Below the pieces are notes generated by a model. It was not told the origin of the DNA and searched no databases. It worked only from the letters and a program-made list of their open reading frames with translations. Made by a program: the position numbers and the translations under genes. A stretch of 64,000 bases of DNA, from assembly GCA_949752735.1 (NCBI GenBank), contig OX457040.1:8273612-8337611 (forward strand). The letters are read 5' to 3'. Shown in pieces: positions 1 to 11,277 of this stretch; within the stretch, counting starts at the first letter, position 1, and each line of letters opens with the position of its first letter. The stretch is from Lumbricus terrestris. Lineage: Eukaryota > Annelida > Clitellata > Crassiclitellata > Lumbricidae.

Positions 1-240
1 AAAAGCAATTAGTCCCGTCAGTGGGTAATAAAAAGCAATTAGTCCCGTCAGTAGTAGTCATAAAGCAATTAAAAAGCAATTAGTCCCGTCAGTGGTAGTC
101 GTAAAAGCAATTAAAAAGCAATTAGTCCCGTCAGCGGGTAATAAAAAGCAATTAAAAAGCAATCTGTCCTGTCAGCGGGGTAATTAAAAAGCAATTAGTC
201 CCGTCATTGGGGTAATTAAAAAGCAATCTGTCCTGTCAGA
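1..240. repeat. Minisatellite, ~30-42 bp units
   Basis: Tandem units built on AAAAAGCAATTAGTCCCGTC, followed by GTGGGTAATT- or GTAGTAGTC-type spacers. About seven imperfect copies are present, with a TCTGTCCTGTC variant in the later ones. The array runs off the left edge of the window, so its true length is unknown. Confidence 0.9.
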
Positions 241-410
241 CGCAGTCCTTCACTACTCCTCTGACTGTAGCTACTAACTCACTGACAACATGAACATGAT
301 CTAATCCAGGGGTTATTTTAAGGAAATTTCTCAACTGCACATAATTATCCGAATAACATCCTACATCGGGGTAGTCGGGTAGATGGGTCATTATTGAGAC
401 TAAGGCCCGA

Positions 411-412
411 TT

Positions 413-493
<81 letters not shown>

Positions 494-495
494 TA
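411..495. repeat. (CTT)n-(ATT)n microsatellite
   Basis: TTC repeats pass directly into ATT repeats of about 60 bp. The tract adjoins the 3' end of the minus-strand LINE fragment and may be that element's TAA-type tail. Confidence 0.9.
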
Positions 496-499
496 TTAT

Positions 500-870
500 A
501 ACACAATCATTTATTGAAAGACCAATCAAGATTAAAAACCATACTAAAATCAGAAGTGTTCAAGCATAAAGTGCATTGTACTCGTCCCCGGTTGCAAAAG
601 AACCTCTAAAAGCAACAGCATTAAAACGTTGCGTGCAGATAGAAAGTCTCTGAAAGAGATAGACAGTTTCCCTAGGATCGCCGGAAACAGCGGCACAACG
701 GCGGCCCAACTCCAATAAAAATTCGCGACCCGCGCGATTGATTGGACCTAACGATTCGATTGCAATTGGCACAAACTCATGGGAAACAGGAAGCGTCGAG
801 TACTTGCTGCACTTTCGATCCGCCGCGTGTTCAGCAGCACCTCCGGAAACCGCTGAAGACATCAGCTTTT
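500..870 (-). mobile_element. LINE 3' fragment (C-terminal ORF end)
   Basis: About 100 minus-strand codons (862-560) contain KYSTLPVSHEFVPIAIE, then LGPINRAG, LGRR, YLFQRLSICTQRFNAVAFRG and a stop. These match codon-for-codon the end of the LINE copy at 14826-15122. The 3' UTRs of both copies share AATCATTTATT and AAGCATAAA words, which shows a common family. This copy is 5'-truncated against an ATT microsatellite at about 884-1010. It lies inside the hAT element and so is younger than that element. Confidence 0.8.
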
Positions 871-881
871 TGAGCCATATG

Positions 882-883
<2 letters not shown>

Positions 884-956
<73 letters not shown>

Positions 957-960
957 GGCC

Positions 961-999
<39 letters not shown>

Positions 1000-1010
1000 C
1001 ATGATCATTA
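884..1010. repeat. (ATT)n microsatellite
   Basis: Near-perfect TTA repeats with one AGGCCTA interruption at about 956. They abut the truncated 5' end of the LINE fragment. Confidence 0.92.
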
Positions 1011-1124
1011 TCATGTAACTGGTTAAACTTATAAACCTACTTTTCCAAAGAGTAAGATAACATTTTAAATTTTTTGTGTTAGCCGATCGGTCAGCATAAT
1101 GTAGGGCCTACTGAAAAATGAGAA

Positions 1125-2459
1125 ATGCCGTTCTACTGCTGTCAAGAGGCCGCTGCTTCCGAGAAAAATGAAATTTCCCGGCCATCCCGGCCACAGTACA
1201 TAGCACGTGTGCCACGTGACACGGTCCGAGTTTCTAGGGTTTGCGTCTTTTGCTGGACGATGACTTGCTGTCCTAGATCCCTATGGACTCTATTTCGAGC
1301 CAAAATGAGAGATCATCAATCAACATCTGTCCTTTTGTTGACAAGCTGGTGTGCAGTTCACCGTTCGAATTTGGCTTGGAAATCTACCAGCATCTCTGTG
1401 AGTGAGATGGGTCATATATTTCAGAATCTGGTAGCCCTGTCCACATATTTTCACACATCAGCTCAAGAGAACTTCGGGAAGTCGCAGATCTTAACAACTC
1501 TCACCTCATTGCGCTTTTTGAGGTTAGGTGGTCTGAGTTTTCATACGCATTAGTAAATTCGGTTCAGGTATCATGGCTTTCGCTTGTTCTTTATATGCGG
1601 CTATCCAAAGATAAAGCTTCAAGTGTTTTTTGGCATTTCTTCTAGATGAGGATAAACTCGTAGGCCTACTCATGTCATTTTTGGCTGATGTTCTCACTGT
1701 CTTCAACAGATACCAGAAACTGCTGCAAGGAGATGGCATCACTATTCTCGACATTGAAAAGACAACTAAGTCGGTAAAAGCACGGCTGTTAGCTTTAACA
1801 GAAGATGATTTACCTGGAGGGTGAACTAAGGCTCTGAAGAAGGAAATTGTGTTACAGCCGGACGGCGTAACAAAGATCCTGAAAGGGATTGAGCTAATGA
1901 GGACAAAGAAACGCCGCAAAGAACACCACCAATACGTTTCCGATTGCAGGGATGTCAATGCTGTTTGTAGAGAAGTGATTGCCTCGCTAGTTAAGTTCCT
2001 TGACCAACGCTTTAATGTGGATGCTCAACTGATGCGTACTGCGAAGTCCTTTGCCACTCTACAATCTTCAGCAAATTTGGAAGAACTTCACAGCATGCTC
2101 TATCCTGATCTCGCTTTGTCCGAGCTATCTCTTGAGTTTTGGGAGTTGCTTGAAATGGACAATATTGAAGCTCTTAGACAAATGACACTGGCAAAAAAAG
2201 AGTTCGCTTTCTTGCATCATCTGATGCATACAGAAGTGTGACAACGGTCTTGACCCGTCTTCTGGCTGCTAAACCTCACAGCGCAGACGTTGAACGTCTT
2301 ATCAGCACAAGCTCCGCTTTAAAATCTATCGGCAGAAGCAGTATGTCGGTCAACTCCGAAAATGAACACTTGTACATTTATCACAACATGCCGCCATTGA
2401 TAGAATGGGATCATAGGGCGTCCGTGCTTCTGTACGTGACTGCAAAAGCGAACCCGTAG
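1125..2459 (+). pseudogene. hAT transposase, frame-broken
   Basis: Pieces of a hAT transposase run in order through three reading frames. There is a CAVHRSNLAWK segment near 1350 and an FEVRWSEFS segment near 1515 in another frame. FLADVLTVFNRYQKLLQGD follows near 1680, ending in LPGG where a probable Trp codon has become TGA (1822-1824). A helical block fills 1849-2241. A dimerisation-type C-terminus with AAKPHSADVERLIS and HNMPPL spans 2238-2459. At least three frame changes and internal stops make it non-functional. The N-terminal zinc-finger and first catalytic regions are not recognisable, probably lost or split by the LINE insertion. The position between matched inverted ends with an 8 bp duplication supports the hAT assignment. 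I recognise the family style from host genes domesticated from hAT elements, but this copy shows no sign of domestication. Confidence 0.8.
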
Positions 2460-3171
2460 AACGAGGGACACACCAAAGGCATCAAAACAACGTTGGCTTA
2501 AGGGAATATTTACAGTTTCTGCAAGCGAACAGTCAGAATGTGATTACTCTTTTAGTCAATATATCACCTCTGATGTTGCAAAACCGAAAGCATTTTGATC
2601 TCTAAAGTAAGTGTACGTGACCCGCCAAAGCTTTTTATGCGTGGAATAGCTTAATTGGGGGAATTTTGATACCGTGTAAGATTATTTGCGATCCTTCATG
2701 TTTACATGCTTTCATTTCTATTGTTTAAAATGATTGAAGTTGCAAACACAAAAGCAGAGAAGCCCTATGCTCCGCCTGGCTTTCGTTTTTAACTCATTAT
2801 TTTGTTACAAACTGGGAATCTTGCATTTGATTTCGTTTCGCTAAGCGTTATTTGGCTTGCATCAGACAGCTTAAAATTGTTTGAATATGCCATGTCTTTA
2901 TCTCTAGAGTATAGACTAATTGTTTTCTTGTATTTTATGCCAATAGAGTTGTCAGTAGAAATTTAAAGTTAAATTCGCGGCAAAATGTCTTATAATCTTG
3001 TTTGTTACAATTAGTTTAGATCTAATTAAAATATATTAGCTACTTACATTGTTTATGCGATTGTGTGTAAAAAAAGTAACTGCACAAAACCTGATTTTCA
3101 ACTGCACAAATCTGTTTTCCAACTACACACTTTGTGTCCAGCTGCACGTTAAAATAACCCCTGATCTAATC

Positions 3172-4172
3172 AGTCACTGTACTTTAGCATTAAACCTGTA
3201 CTATCTGTACAGATATGGAAACTGTTTGAATACTTGAATACAATATGTTACAAATAACAAATTCCTATGTATAAATTTACATAATTACATTTATTAATTT
3301 TTTTTTATTTTTTTACATTCAACAGTTTCAAAAATAGCAGCGCTCATACTATGCAAAATTCTTGCAAGATTGCACTTTTTGCTACAGTTGCTACTTCAAT
3401 TTCCAGGCGTTCCCCCACTTAATTTTTTAGGACTTCACCACTGATTTTAATGCGACGCAAAGCGTTGCTGAAAGGGGAGGATGTTTTGGGTGGCTAGCAC
3501 ACGATGTAGCCTAAGAACTCAGAGGATTTCATTTTGAGACAATTATATCTGTGTGATACTTTACAGTACTGTAGATCTTAGATCATGAACATGATCTAAT
3601 CATGAGATTAGATCATGTATATATGGTCTAATCATGACGATGATGTGGAAGCTGCCGAAGTTCTCAATAATTATTTCAGATGATGGTTTAAATAGGTAGA
3701 TTGGGGAACATTCCTCAACCCAAACAAGCAATCATTTTATAGACAGCGGTGGAGGAGGATTAGCCTACCACATGTAATATTTCCTATAGAAAAAGTGGTG
3801 GAACAGCTGAAAAGGCAAAACAACGTTAAGTGTCGATGTGTTGATGAACTGCATCCATAATTTTATATGAAATTATGGAAGAAATTGGAAAGGCGCTAGC
3901 CAAGATTTTCAGGAAATCAGTGCAATTTAGGCCTACATTGTACAATACCTCGCGATTTTTCCGGGTGGGATCCGTTCCTGGGGCGAATTTCTCCCAGAGA
4001 CGTCTAGATTAATCACTGGTTTATGAGAGGATTAATGAGGGGAACCTCTGGTCCTCTGGATGGAATTTACGTGAATTTTCCATGGCAGTTGACAACGAAG
4101 TAGGCTACCTCAAGTCAGGCTGAAAAATGTTGCAAGCCGGTGGGATTAGAGGGCGGGTGCTTATAACAAATA
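3172..4172. other. Non-coding, no gene seen
   Basis: AT-rich sequence without convincing coding potential. The 16-base word TGAACATGATCTAATC, which is also the left flank of the hAT element at 291-306, recurs at 3586-3601 beside a small ATGAGATTAGATCATG palindrome. Confidence 0.5.
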
Positions 4173-4180
4173 AGAAGAAG

Positions 4181-4377
4181 CAGGGCTTTTTTAACGCGCA
4201 GTTTTACACAAAATGTGCAGTTCTAAATGGATTTGTGCAGTTGTAGAAGCACTTCTGTACAGTTAAAACTAGTTTTAAAAAAGGTCCTTGCCCTCCGATT
4301 TGAAGTAATTTGCAATGGATGATGGGAAAGGAAAGACGTAGTTGTGCAGTTCTAAAAATTCCTTAAAAACAGCCCTG
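4181..4377. mobile_element. hAT MITE, CAGGGCTT family
   Basis: Starts CAGGGCTTTTTTAACG and ends TTAAAAACAGCCCTG. The flanking 8-mers AGAAGAAG and AGAAAAAG agree at 7 of 8 positions. It carries internal TGTGCAGTT words and has no coding capacity. It belongs to the brood whose ends match the 307-3163 element. Confidence 0.88.
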
Positions 4378-4716
4378 AGAAAAAGAAGAGTACGGTTTCA
4401 AAGCTCGCTATCGAATAGAAGACAAACAGTGAGCATAATTATAGCTGATCGGTATTCCAGCTGGACGACAGTGCTAAGTGGAGTGCCGCAGGGGTCAGTG
4501 CTTGAGTCATTGTTATTGGAACTTTACATCAATGATAATAATAATAGACGACTGGATTTTATGAAGAGGAAACGGAGATAACGTAGGCTACAGAGATGTA
4601 AGTAGAATATTAAGATGTCTCAAGGTGGAAGATGTCTTAATTCGGAAAACTCAGCAGTGGTGAATATGAGGAAGAGGTGCAAGAAGTTTTCATACGAAAT
4701 GGGGTTAGGTATGATA

Positions 4717-4928
4717 AGCGGTTTCACCGTCTCAGTTACCTTTCGCGTGAGCGTGCGCAGTGGTCAGGGTCAATTCTGTCATAGATGATGAATTTTAAAA
4801 AAGTTCGGAGACTTAAAGACTCGAGCATTGCGAATATGCAAGTTTTATATAATTCATCATCTATGGTAGAATTGACTTTGACCACTGCGCACGCGCACGC
4901 GAAAGGTCACTGAGATGGTGAACCCGCT
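4717..4928. mobile_element. TA-flanked fold-back MITE
   Basis: Two arms of about 80 bp (4717-4796 and 4850-4928) are inverted copies. They begin AAGCGGTTTCACC and end GGTGAACCCGCT, with TA on both sides. The arms include GCGCACGCGCACGCG-like sequence. This fits a Tc1/mariner-type MITE that can fold into one long hairpin. Confidence 0.75.
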
Positions 4929-5221
4929 TATTGAAAGGAAGAGAGGACTTGGAAGTGATCATGCGCAACAGTTCCTTCATGGAAATTTGCTAAAGCAGCA
5001 AACAGGGCTAACAGTACTATTATCTATCCATTCTATCGTCGGTGTCGTGCTCTTCTGAAATTTGGTTGAATGCCAATATAAAAATAGATAGACCTAGGCC
5101 TAATAGATATACTCTATAGCGTTTCATGTTATACCGCATGCAGCTGTGTAGCTTGCACTTTGTATGTAAATATATACAGGTCGATATAGGCCTAGCCTAT
5201 AATTATCTCATGGGCATAATT

Positions 5222-5415
5222 CAGGGCTTTTTTAACGTGCAGTTGTACACAAATTGTGCAGTTCTAAACGGATTTGTGCAGTTGTAGAAGCACTTCTGTA
5301 AGTTAAAGCTAGCAAAAAACGTCATTGTTCTCCGATTGGAAGTAATTTACCATGGATGATGGGCAAAGGAATGAAGGAGTTGTGCAGTTCTAAAAATTCC
5401 TTTAAAGCAGCCCTG
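5222..5415. mobile_element. hAT MITE, CAGGGCTT family
   Basis: CAGGGCTTTTTTAACGTGCAG at the left and CAGCCCTG at the right, with perfect 8 bp duplications of GCATAATT at 5214-5221 and 5416-5423. It is 194 bp long and non-coding. Confidence 0.93.
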
Positions 5416-5423
5416 GCATAATT

Positions 5424-6232
5424 TACCCGATCCTTTTTTATTTTGAAGTCCTGATGCCGTGTGAGTTTTACAGAGGCGCTTCAGAAGTTACTATTATTAC
5501 ATAAATTACAATCAAGGCCATGTATTACATTGTATATAAGACCCTGGACATCTATTATATCTGGCTACATGTGCTCATGCTTATAATTATGGAAACAAAA
5601 AAATACACGATCATCTCTTTGTGCGTTATGTCACGTGTGATATAATGCATCGAGAGATTATCGTTTGTCATGTGAGAGACGGAAGAACACAGACAGACAT
5701 TGTCACATCCACGCAGCAAGACAGACATAATCACACAGCACTCTATACAACTGTTGTATGACCAAGGCTTAGCCAATAGGACACTTGAATCCGCATTTAT
5801 AAACCAATTAATGGATAAAGCACCGTATACACGCGTAAATGCCTTCAATACGTGTACACGGAAACAGGATTGAGCAGCTAAAACCACGGAACCAATAGGA
5901 AACTGGAAAAGATTATAATCCGGAAGGTAAGAGGAGAGGAACATCTCAGTTCATTTGGCGGTTTTGTATTTTCCAGTTATTAGAATAATAGCCTTTTGCG
6001 CCGTGATTATGAATTACGATTTTTTCATTGTCATTTTAGAATGATGCGAAGACATAGAAGTGCAACAAAGTGGGAGAGGCAGAGAGTATTTTAGATTTAG
6101 AAGATAGAGACTTCATTTTCTTGGCTTCGGTTTTCACTATAGGCTGGTGCAGAGCACTGCAGAGTATTTCTCATTTAAAATAATATTGTATACTTTATAA
6201 ATAATTGCGTTGTATTCCACGGGATGTGGATG
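5424..6232. other. Non-coding, no gene seen
   Basis: I see no exon with splice sites and no repeat signature, apart from a short GAGGCGCTTCAGAAG piece near 5473 that resembles the SINE tails elsewhere. A minus-strand open stretch at 5555-5944 has no recognisable motif. Confidence 0.4.
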
Positions 6233-6397
6233 TGCAGTTCTAAATGGATTTGTGCAGTACTGTTGTAGAAGCACTTCTGTACAGTTAAAACTAGCAAAAA
6301 ATGGTTATTGTCCTCCGATTGGAAGTAATTTACCATGGAAGATGGGAAGGAAAAGAAGGGTTTGTGCAGTTCTAAAAATTCCTTAAAAACAGCCCTG
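6233..6397. mobile_element. hAT MITE, truncated at left
   Basis: The same CAGGGCTT-family body and right end (AAAACAGCCCTG), but the left terminal ~35 bp is missing. GTGGATG lies on both sides, suggesting that the original target duplication survives. Confidence 0.75.
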
Positions 6398-6541
6398 GTG
6401 GATGAAACCCTATTAATAGCTATCGATTTCTATACGTTTTGTCTATAACAGATCTGCTCTCCAGTCTCACTGTGTGGTGGGTGAGTCTGTCTACCTGTCT
6501 GGTCATCTCGTTGTTGTTCTGCGGCTGTGTATATGTTGGCC

Positions 6542-6746
6542 CAGAGCTTTTTTAACGTGCAGTTCTACACAAAATGTGCAGTTCTAAATGGATTCGTGCA
6601 GTTGTAGAAGCACTTCCGTCACGTTCCGTGCAGTTAAAACTAGTAAAAATAGGTCATTTTCCTCAGATGGGGAGTAATTTACCATGGAGGATGAGAAAGG
6701 AGAGAAGAGGATATGCAGTTCTAAAAATTCCTTAAAAACAGCCCTG
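6542..6746. mobile_element. hAT MITE, CAGGGCTT family
   Basis: The left end reads CAGAGCTTTTTTAACGTGCAG and the right end AAAACAGCCCTG. Flanks TGTTGGCC and TGTTGGTC agree at 7 of 8 positions. Confidence 0.88.
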
Positions 6747-6794
6747 TGTTGGTCTATCTATCCGTCTGCGGCCTATCTGTTGCATCTGTTGGTA

Positions 6795-7735
<941 letters not shown>

Positions 7736-8029
7736 TATGCGTGCATCTATGTAAGTGTTTGTGCGCATGTGTGTGTTTATGTATGGGTGCGTAACTGTGT
7801 ATGCATATGTGCGTTTTTGTATGGGTTTTTCTGCCAGCAAGTATTATTGCTCGCTCATGCTTTCATTTAAATTAAACAATAAAGATAGACGTTTATCCAC
7901 TATACGGCTATCGTACATTTGTCACCCATCCCATTTTCCTATGAATTGATCGGGGGAGATCCGTTACCCCTCCCCCGCTCCCCATCTGAATGGGTGCAAC
8001 CCCTTTTAAGTTTCAATTGTACGGACCGT

Positions 8030-8456
8030 CAGAGGTGGATCCAGGGGTCAATCCGGCCCGCCCCCATTGAGAATGTGCATAGGACGTGGCCCCCACAGTA
8101 GTTTTCAACAAGCTTAAAATCAATTCCGCGGAAGCAGCACCCAGGTCATCAGGTCATCAAGTACCTTAGCTCTTAGTATAGTGTTGTAGGACAACTTTCT
8201 TGGTGGTGTATCTGCGCAAGCAAGAGGCATTATTTTGATTTTTTTGAGGAGGCATTATTTTGATTTGTTTGAGGAGATGACTAAAAAAGGTCATCAGTTA
8301 TTTTTGGCAGGGAAAATGGTATATACTTTCAAAACACTTTGACACCAAACGACTAAAAAAGGCTATCAGTTATTTCCGAAAATTCAACAAAAAAATTCCG
8401 ACCCAAGGCCAAAAATTAGCCCCGCCCCCGTGCGAAATTTTTTTTATCCGTCCCTG
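8030..8456. mobile_element. hAT MITE, 427 bp
   Basis: Begins CAGAGGTGGATCCAGGGG and ends TTATCCGTCCCTG, flanked by perfect CGGACCGT duplications at 8022-8029 and 8457-8464. Inside are a tandem doublet around GAGGCATTATTTTGATT and two AACGACTAAAAAAGG words, which recur diverged at 18195-18300. Confidence 0.9.
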
Positions 8457-8649
8457 CGGACCGTGTGCCATAGCCGAAGATTCAAACCTCTCAAAATTAA
8501 TTGACAAGCAGTGTGTAAACTTGCAGCGTCGCTGACTGTGGCGCGTGGGACGTTAGCCCTAATCATGCACTAGTATGCATGTGGCCTCATACTATTGTTC
8601 TGTTTTTATTGTCTATCATGGAGATTTTTATGACTATCTCTAAACGCGA

Positions 8650-9370
8650 TATTTGCTCGCCTCACGTGAAATTGTATTTTTAAACGATATTCCTCTTCAT
8701 TTTGATTTTACTGTCTTCGTTGATGCAGAAGAATTTTCATTGAATCAATACTACGACGACGACGACGACGACAGCGAAATTGTCCACTCAAACGAATTTC
8801 AAAGCAATAACAGTGCGAGAAATACAATTTTTTTATAATTTCGTTCGCTGTCTCATTTCTGTTTTTATACACTTCGTCATTGTCGTATTCTTCCTCTTAT
8901 TCTTCGTCGTTCTCGTTGTTTTCATTAGGCCCCATCTTATTATTTACTCCTCGTCTGCCTCCGCCTCTTCCCCTTCTTCATCTTCTTTTCCTTCTTATTA
9001 GTCTCCTTTTTCATCTTCTCATTTTTCATCTTTTTTCCCTTCTTATTACTCTCCTTCTTCTTTAATTCTTCATCTTCTTCTTCTCCTCCTCCTCCTTCTT
9101 CCCTTCTCTTCCTTCTTCTCATTGTTCTTCTCTTCCTTTATCTCCTTTCCCATCATATTCTTCTCCTTCTTCTTGTTTCGCTCTTCTTTGTTTTCACTTC
9201 GCATTGCACTCCCGGGGTCTCCCCCTTCCTGTTCTCCCCCTTCCCATAACCCTTCCCTTCCCATTCTTTTCTCCTTTTTCTTCTTCACGATTATCTTCTT
9301 CATCAACATCGTTCTCCTTCTCTTCCCTCTCCCCATTCTCACATCTTCCTTCCCTCCCTTCTCACCAATT
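8650..9370. repeat. Simple repeats: (GAC)n and CTTCTTCTC tracts
   Basis: A short GAC run lies at 8752-8772, then pyrimidine-rich CTT/CTC sequence from about 8880 to 9370. No gene signal is visible. The sequence from 9371 to 9731 has none either. Confidence 0.8.
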
Positions 9371-9731
9371 CCTTCCTTTACCTACGTGAGTATACGTCAT
9401 CGTCCTTTACTTACTGTGGACGCATGGTCGAAGCTTCCCAATCTCCAAAGACTTTATGGCGACCGTCACCTGAGCAAGAACTGCTTTCGTAGTCGACAGT
9501 GGTCGACACGGTTGAGTTCCTTTGAACGTGCAACGCGAGTTGATGGAATCCGTTTAAGTATGACACAAGTTCCGCTTGACTGAATAATCCGTTTCTCATG
9601 GATGATTTCTAATGAATCTTCAGTTCATTCAACTCCATTTGTTCTGTGATTAATACGTGATTGCATAATCCTTTGCAATCTTATTCATCCTCTCATCCAG
9701 CACTATCCAATTCTATTCAATCCAACGCTAC

Positions 9732-10211
9732 CATTGGTGGCGCCAGGATTTCAGTTTTGGGGGGGCTGAACTTGCGGAGGAAAATTTCATTATCGTCCGC
9801 CAAAATTTCTGACGACCGCTTTTTAGTCATTTGGTCGAAATCTTTGGAAAATGTTCCTTTTTCATCAGACAAACTTCTTACAAACCTCGTGCATATGTTT
9901 ACGTTCAAGTTTTAATAGGGGGGTAATCGTGCATGGGAAAAAAATTGATGGCCCTTTCTGGGTGAGGCTTAGCCCCTACAACTGTCTATACACATATACT
10001 GTTATGCAGAAAGTTGATGATAGATTGATTCTTCGTGTAATTAGGGCAACCCTGTTAGCGGAACCTTACGTTCCTTTGGGCTTAACCCTTTGACATCTAT
10101 GCATGTGACATTTTCAACTACTGTTTGTTTGTGCTATACTGTATGTATACATATACATGATGATCAATAAAGTATATTGATTGATTGATAGCCCCCCTGT
10201 CGCGGCCACTG
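9732..10211. mobile_element. hAT-type element, 480 bp
   Basis: Starts CATTGGTGGCGCCAGG and ends CTGTCGCGGCCACTG, between perfect 8 bp copies of AACGCTAC (9724-9731 and 10212-10219). The right part contains AATAAAGTATATTGATTGATTG, which looks like the 3' tail of another element or an old poly(A)-type tail. Confidence 0.85.
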
Positions 10212-10214
10212 AAC

Positions 10215-10460
10215 GCTACCAAATCAGTTCTCATCAAATCCTATTCAATCCCATCAAATCTTATCAAATTATCTCAAATAAAAGCATACGCTATCATATC
10301 AACTCCGATCTGCTCCTCTAAATAATATATCCAAACCTATCTTATCAAGTCGTATCTTATCAATTCCTATGACTCCTATCCAGTTCCTCATTATCCAATC
10401 CTATCCTATAAAATCCTATCCAATCTTACTATTTCCTATTTCCTATCCCATCAAACAAAT
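10215..10460. repeat. Degenerate AATCCTATC repeats
   Basis: Short words of the type CAATCCTATC/CAAATCTTATC repeat loosely for about 240 bp upstream of the GPCR gene. Confidence 0.7.
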
Positions 10461-10746
10461 GATCCAGGCGGCACATTCTGTTCTCGCCGAGCCTGTAATC
10501 ATGTTCTGAATAGTTTACTTAACATCGATAATTGGACTGAATTGATGTCTTTATTACTTGCAGATATAATCATTGTCCTACCAGTCCAACTCAACTGAAA
10601 TTCCTACAAACAATCCCCTCCTCAGTCAATCACCACAACAGCATCCGGAGACAACCACGTGATCTGCATCGTCGTTGCCATGGCAACTTCCTCCTATATA
10701 CAGGCACTATAAACCGACCAACACCAGCCGCGATAGAAACGAAACA

Positions 10747-11196
10747 ATGTCGAACGCGACCATTTCCGCCACAGTTCCCGTCATGCAACAATCGGACACC
10801 GTGGCTCCCTCCTGCGACGGGTTCTTCTCACAAATCGCCGCCATACTGTCCGACTTCACCTCGGAGGCGCCGTATGACGTCAACATGACGTCAGACGAGA
10901 GCCGCCACCTTGCGATTGATAGGGCAATCAGGGAGATCGTGGGTCCATCTATTTGTGTGTTTGGCATCGTCGGAAACATCCTGAATCTGATCGTTTTGAC
11001 GCGGAAAAGTCTCCAGTGTTCAATGGATCACATGGAAAAGTCTGCGCACATGGGACTCGTTGCGTTGGCCGCGTCTGACCTCTGTTTCTGTTTCGTCTAT
11101 CTACTGATGCTCTTCGTACCACAAAAGGTGGCATACTTCAGGTGGGTTAGCCTACTAAGTATTTGTAAGTATTTAGAGAAAGAAGCATATCAGGGG

Positions 11197-11277
<81 letters not shown>

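Larger units (their letters stand above)
307..3163 (+). mobile_element. hAT DNA transposon with decayed transposase, 2.86 kb
   Basis: The left end CAGGGGTTATTTTAAGG and the right end TTAAAATAACCCCTG are inverted. The element sits between perfect 8 bp copies of ATCTAATC (299-306 and 3164-3171), the signature of hAT transposition. Subterminal regions carry repeated TGCACAA/AACTGCAC words. The interior holds a broken transposase (1125-2459) and a nested LINE fragment flanked by ATT microsatellites (about 411-1010). The stretch 2460-3048 is AT-rich with no coding signal. Both ends closely match those of the ~200 bp MITEs at 4181, 5222, 6542 and 40210, so this is a candidate source for them. Confidence 0.88.

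Noticed and set aside
1..240. CRISPR-like spaced repeats
   Set aside because: Units are contiguous and imperfect with no unique spacers, in a eukaryotic context.
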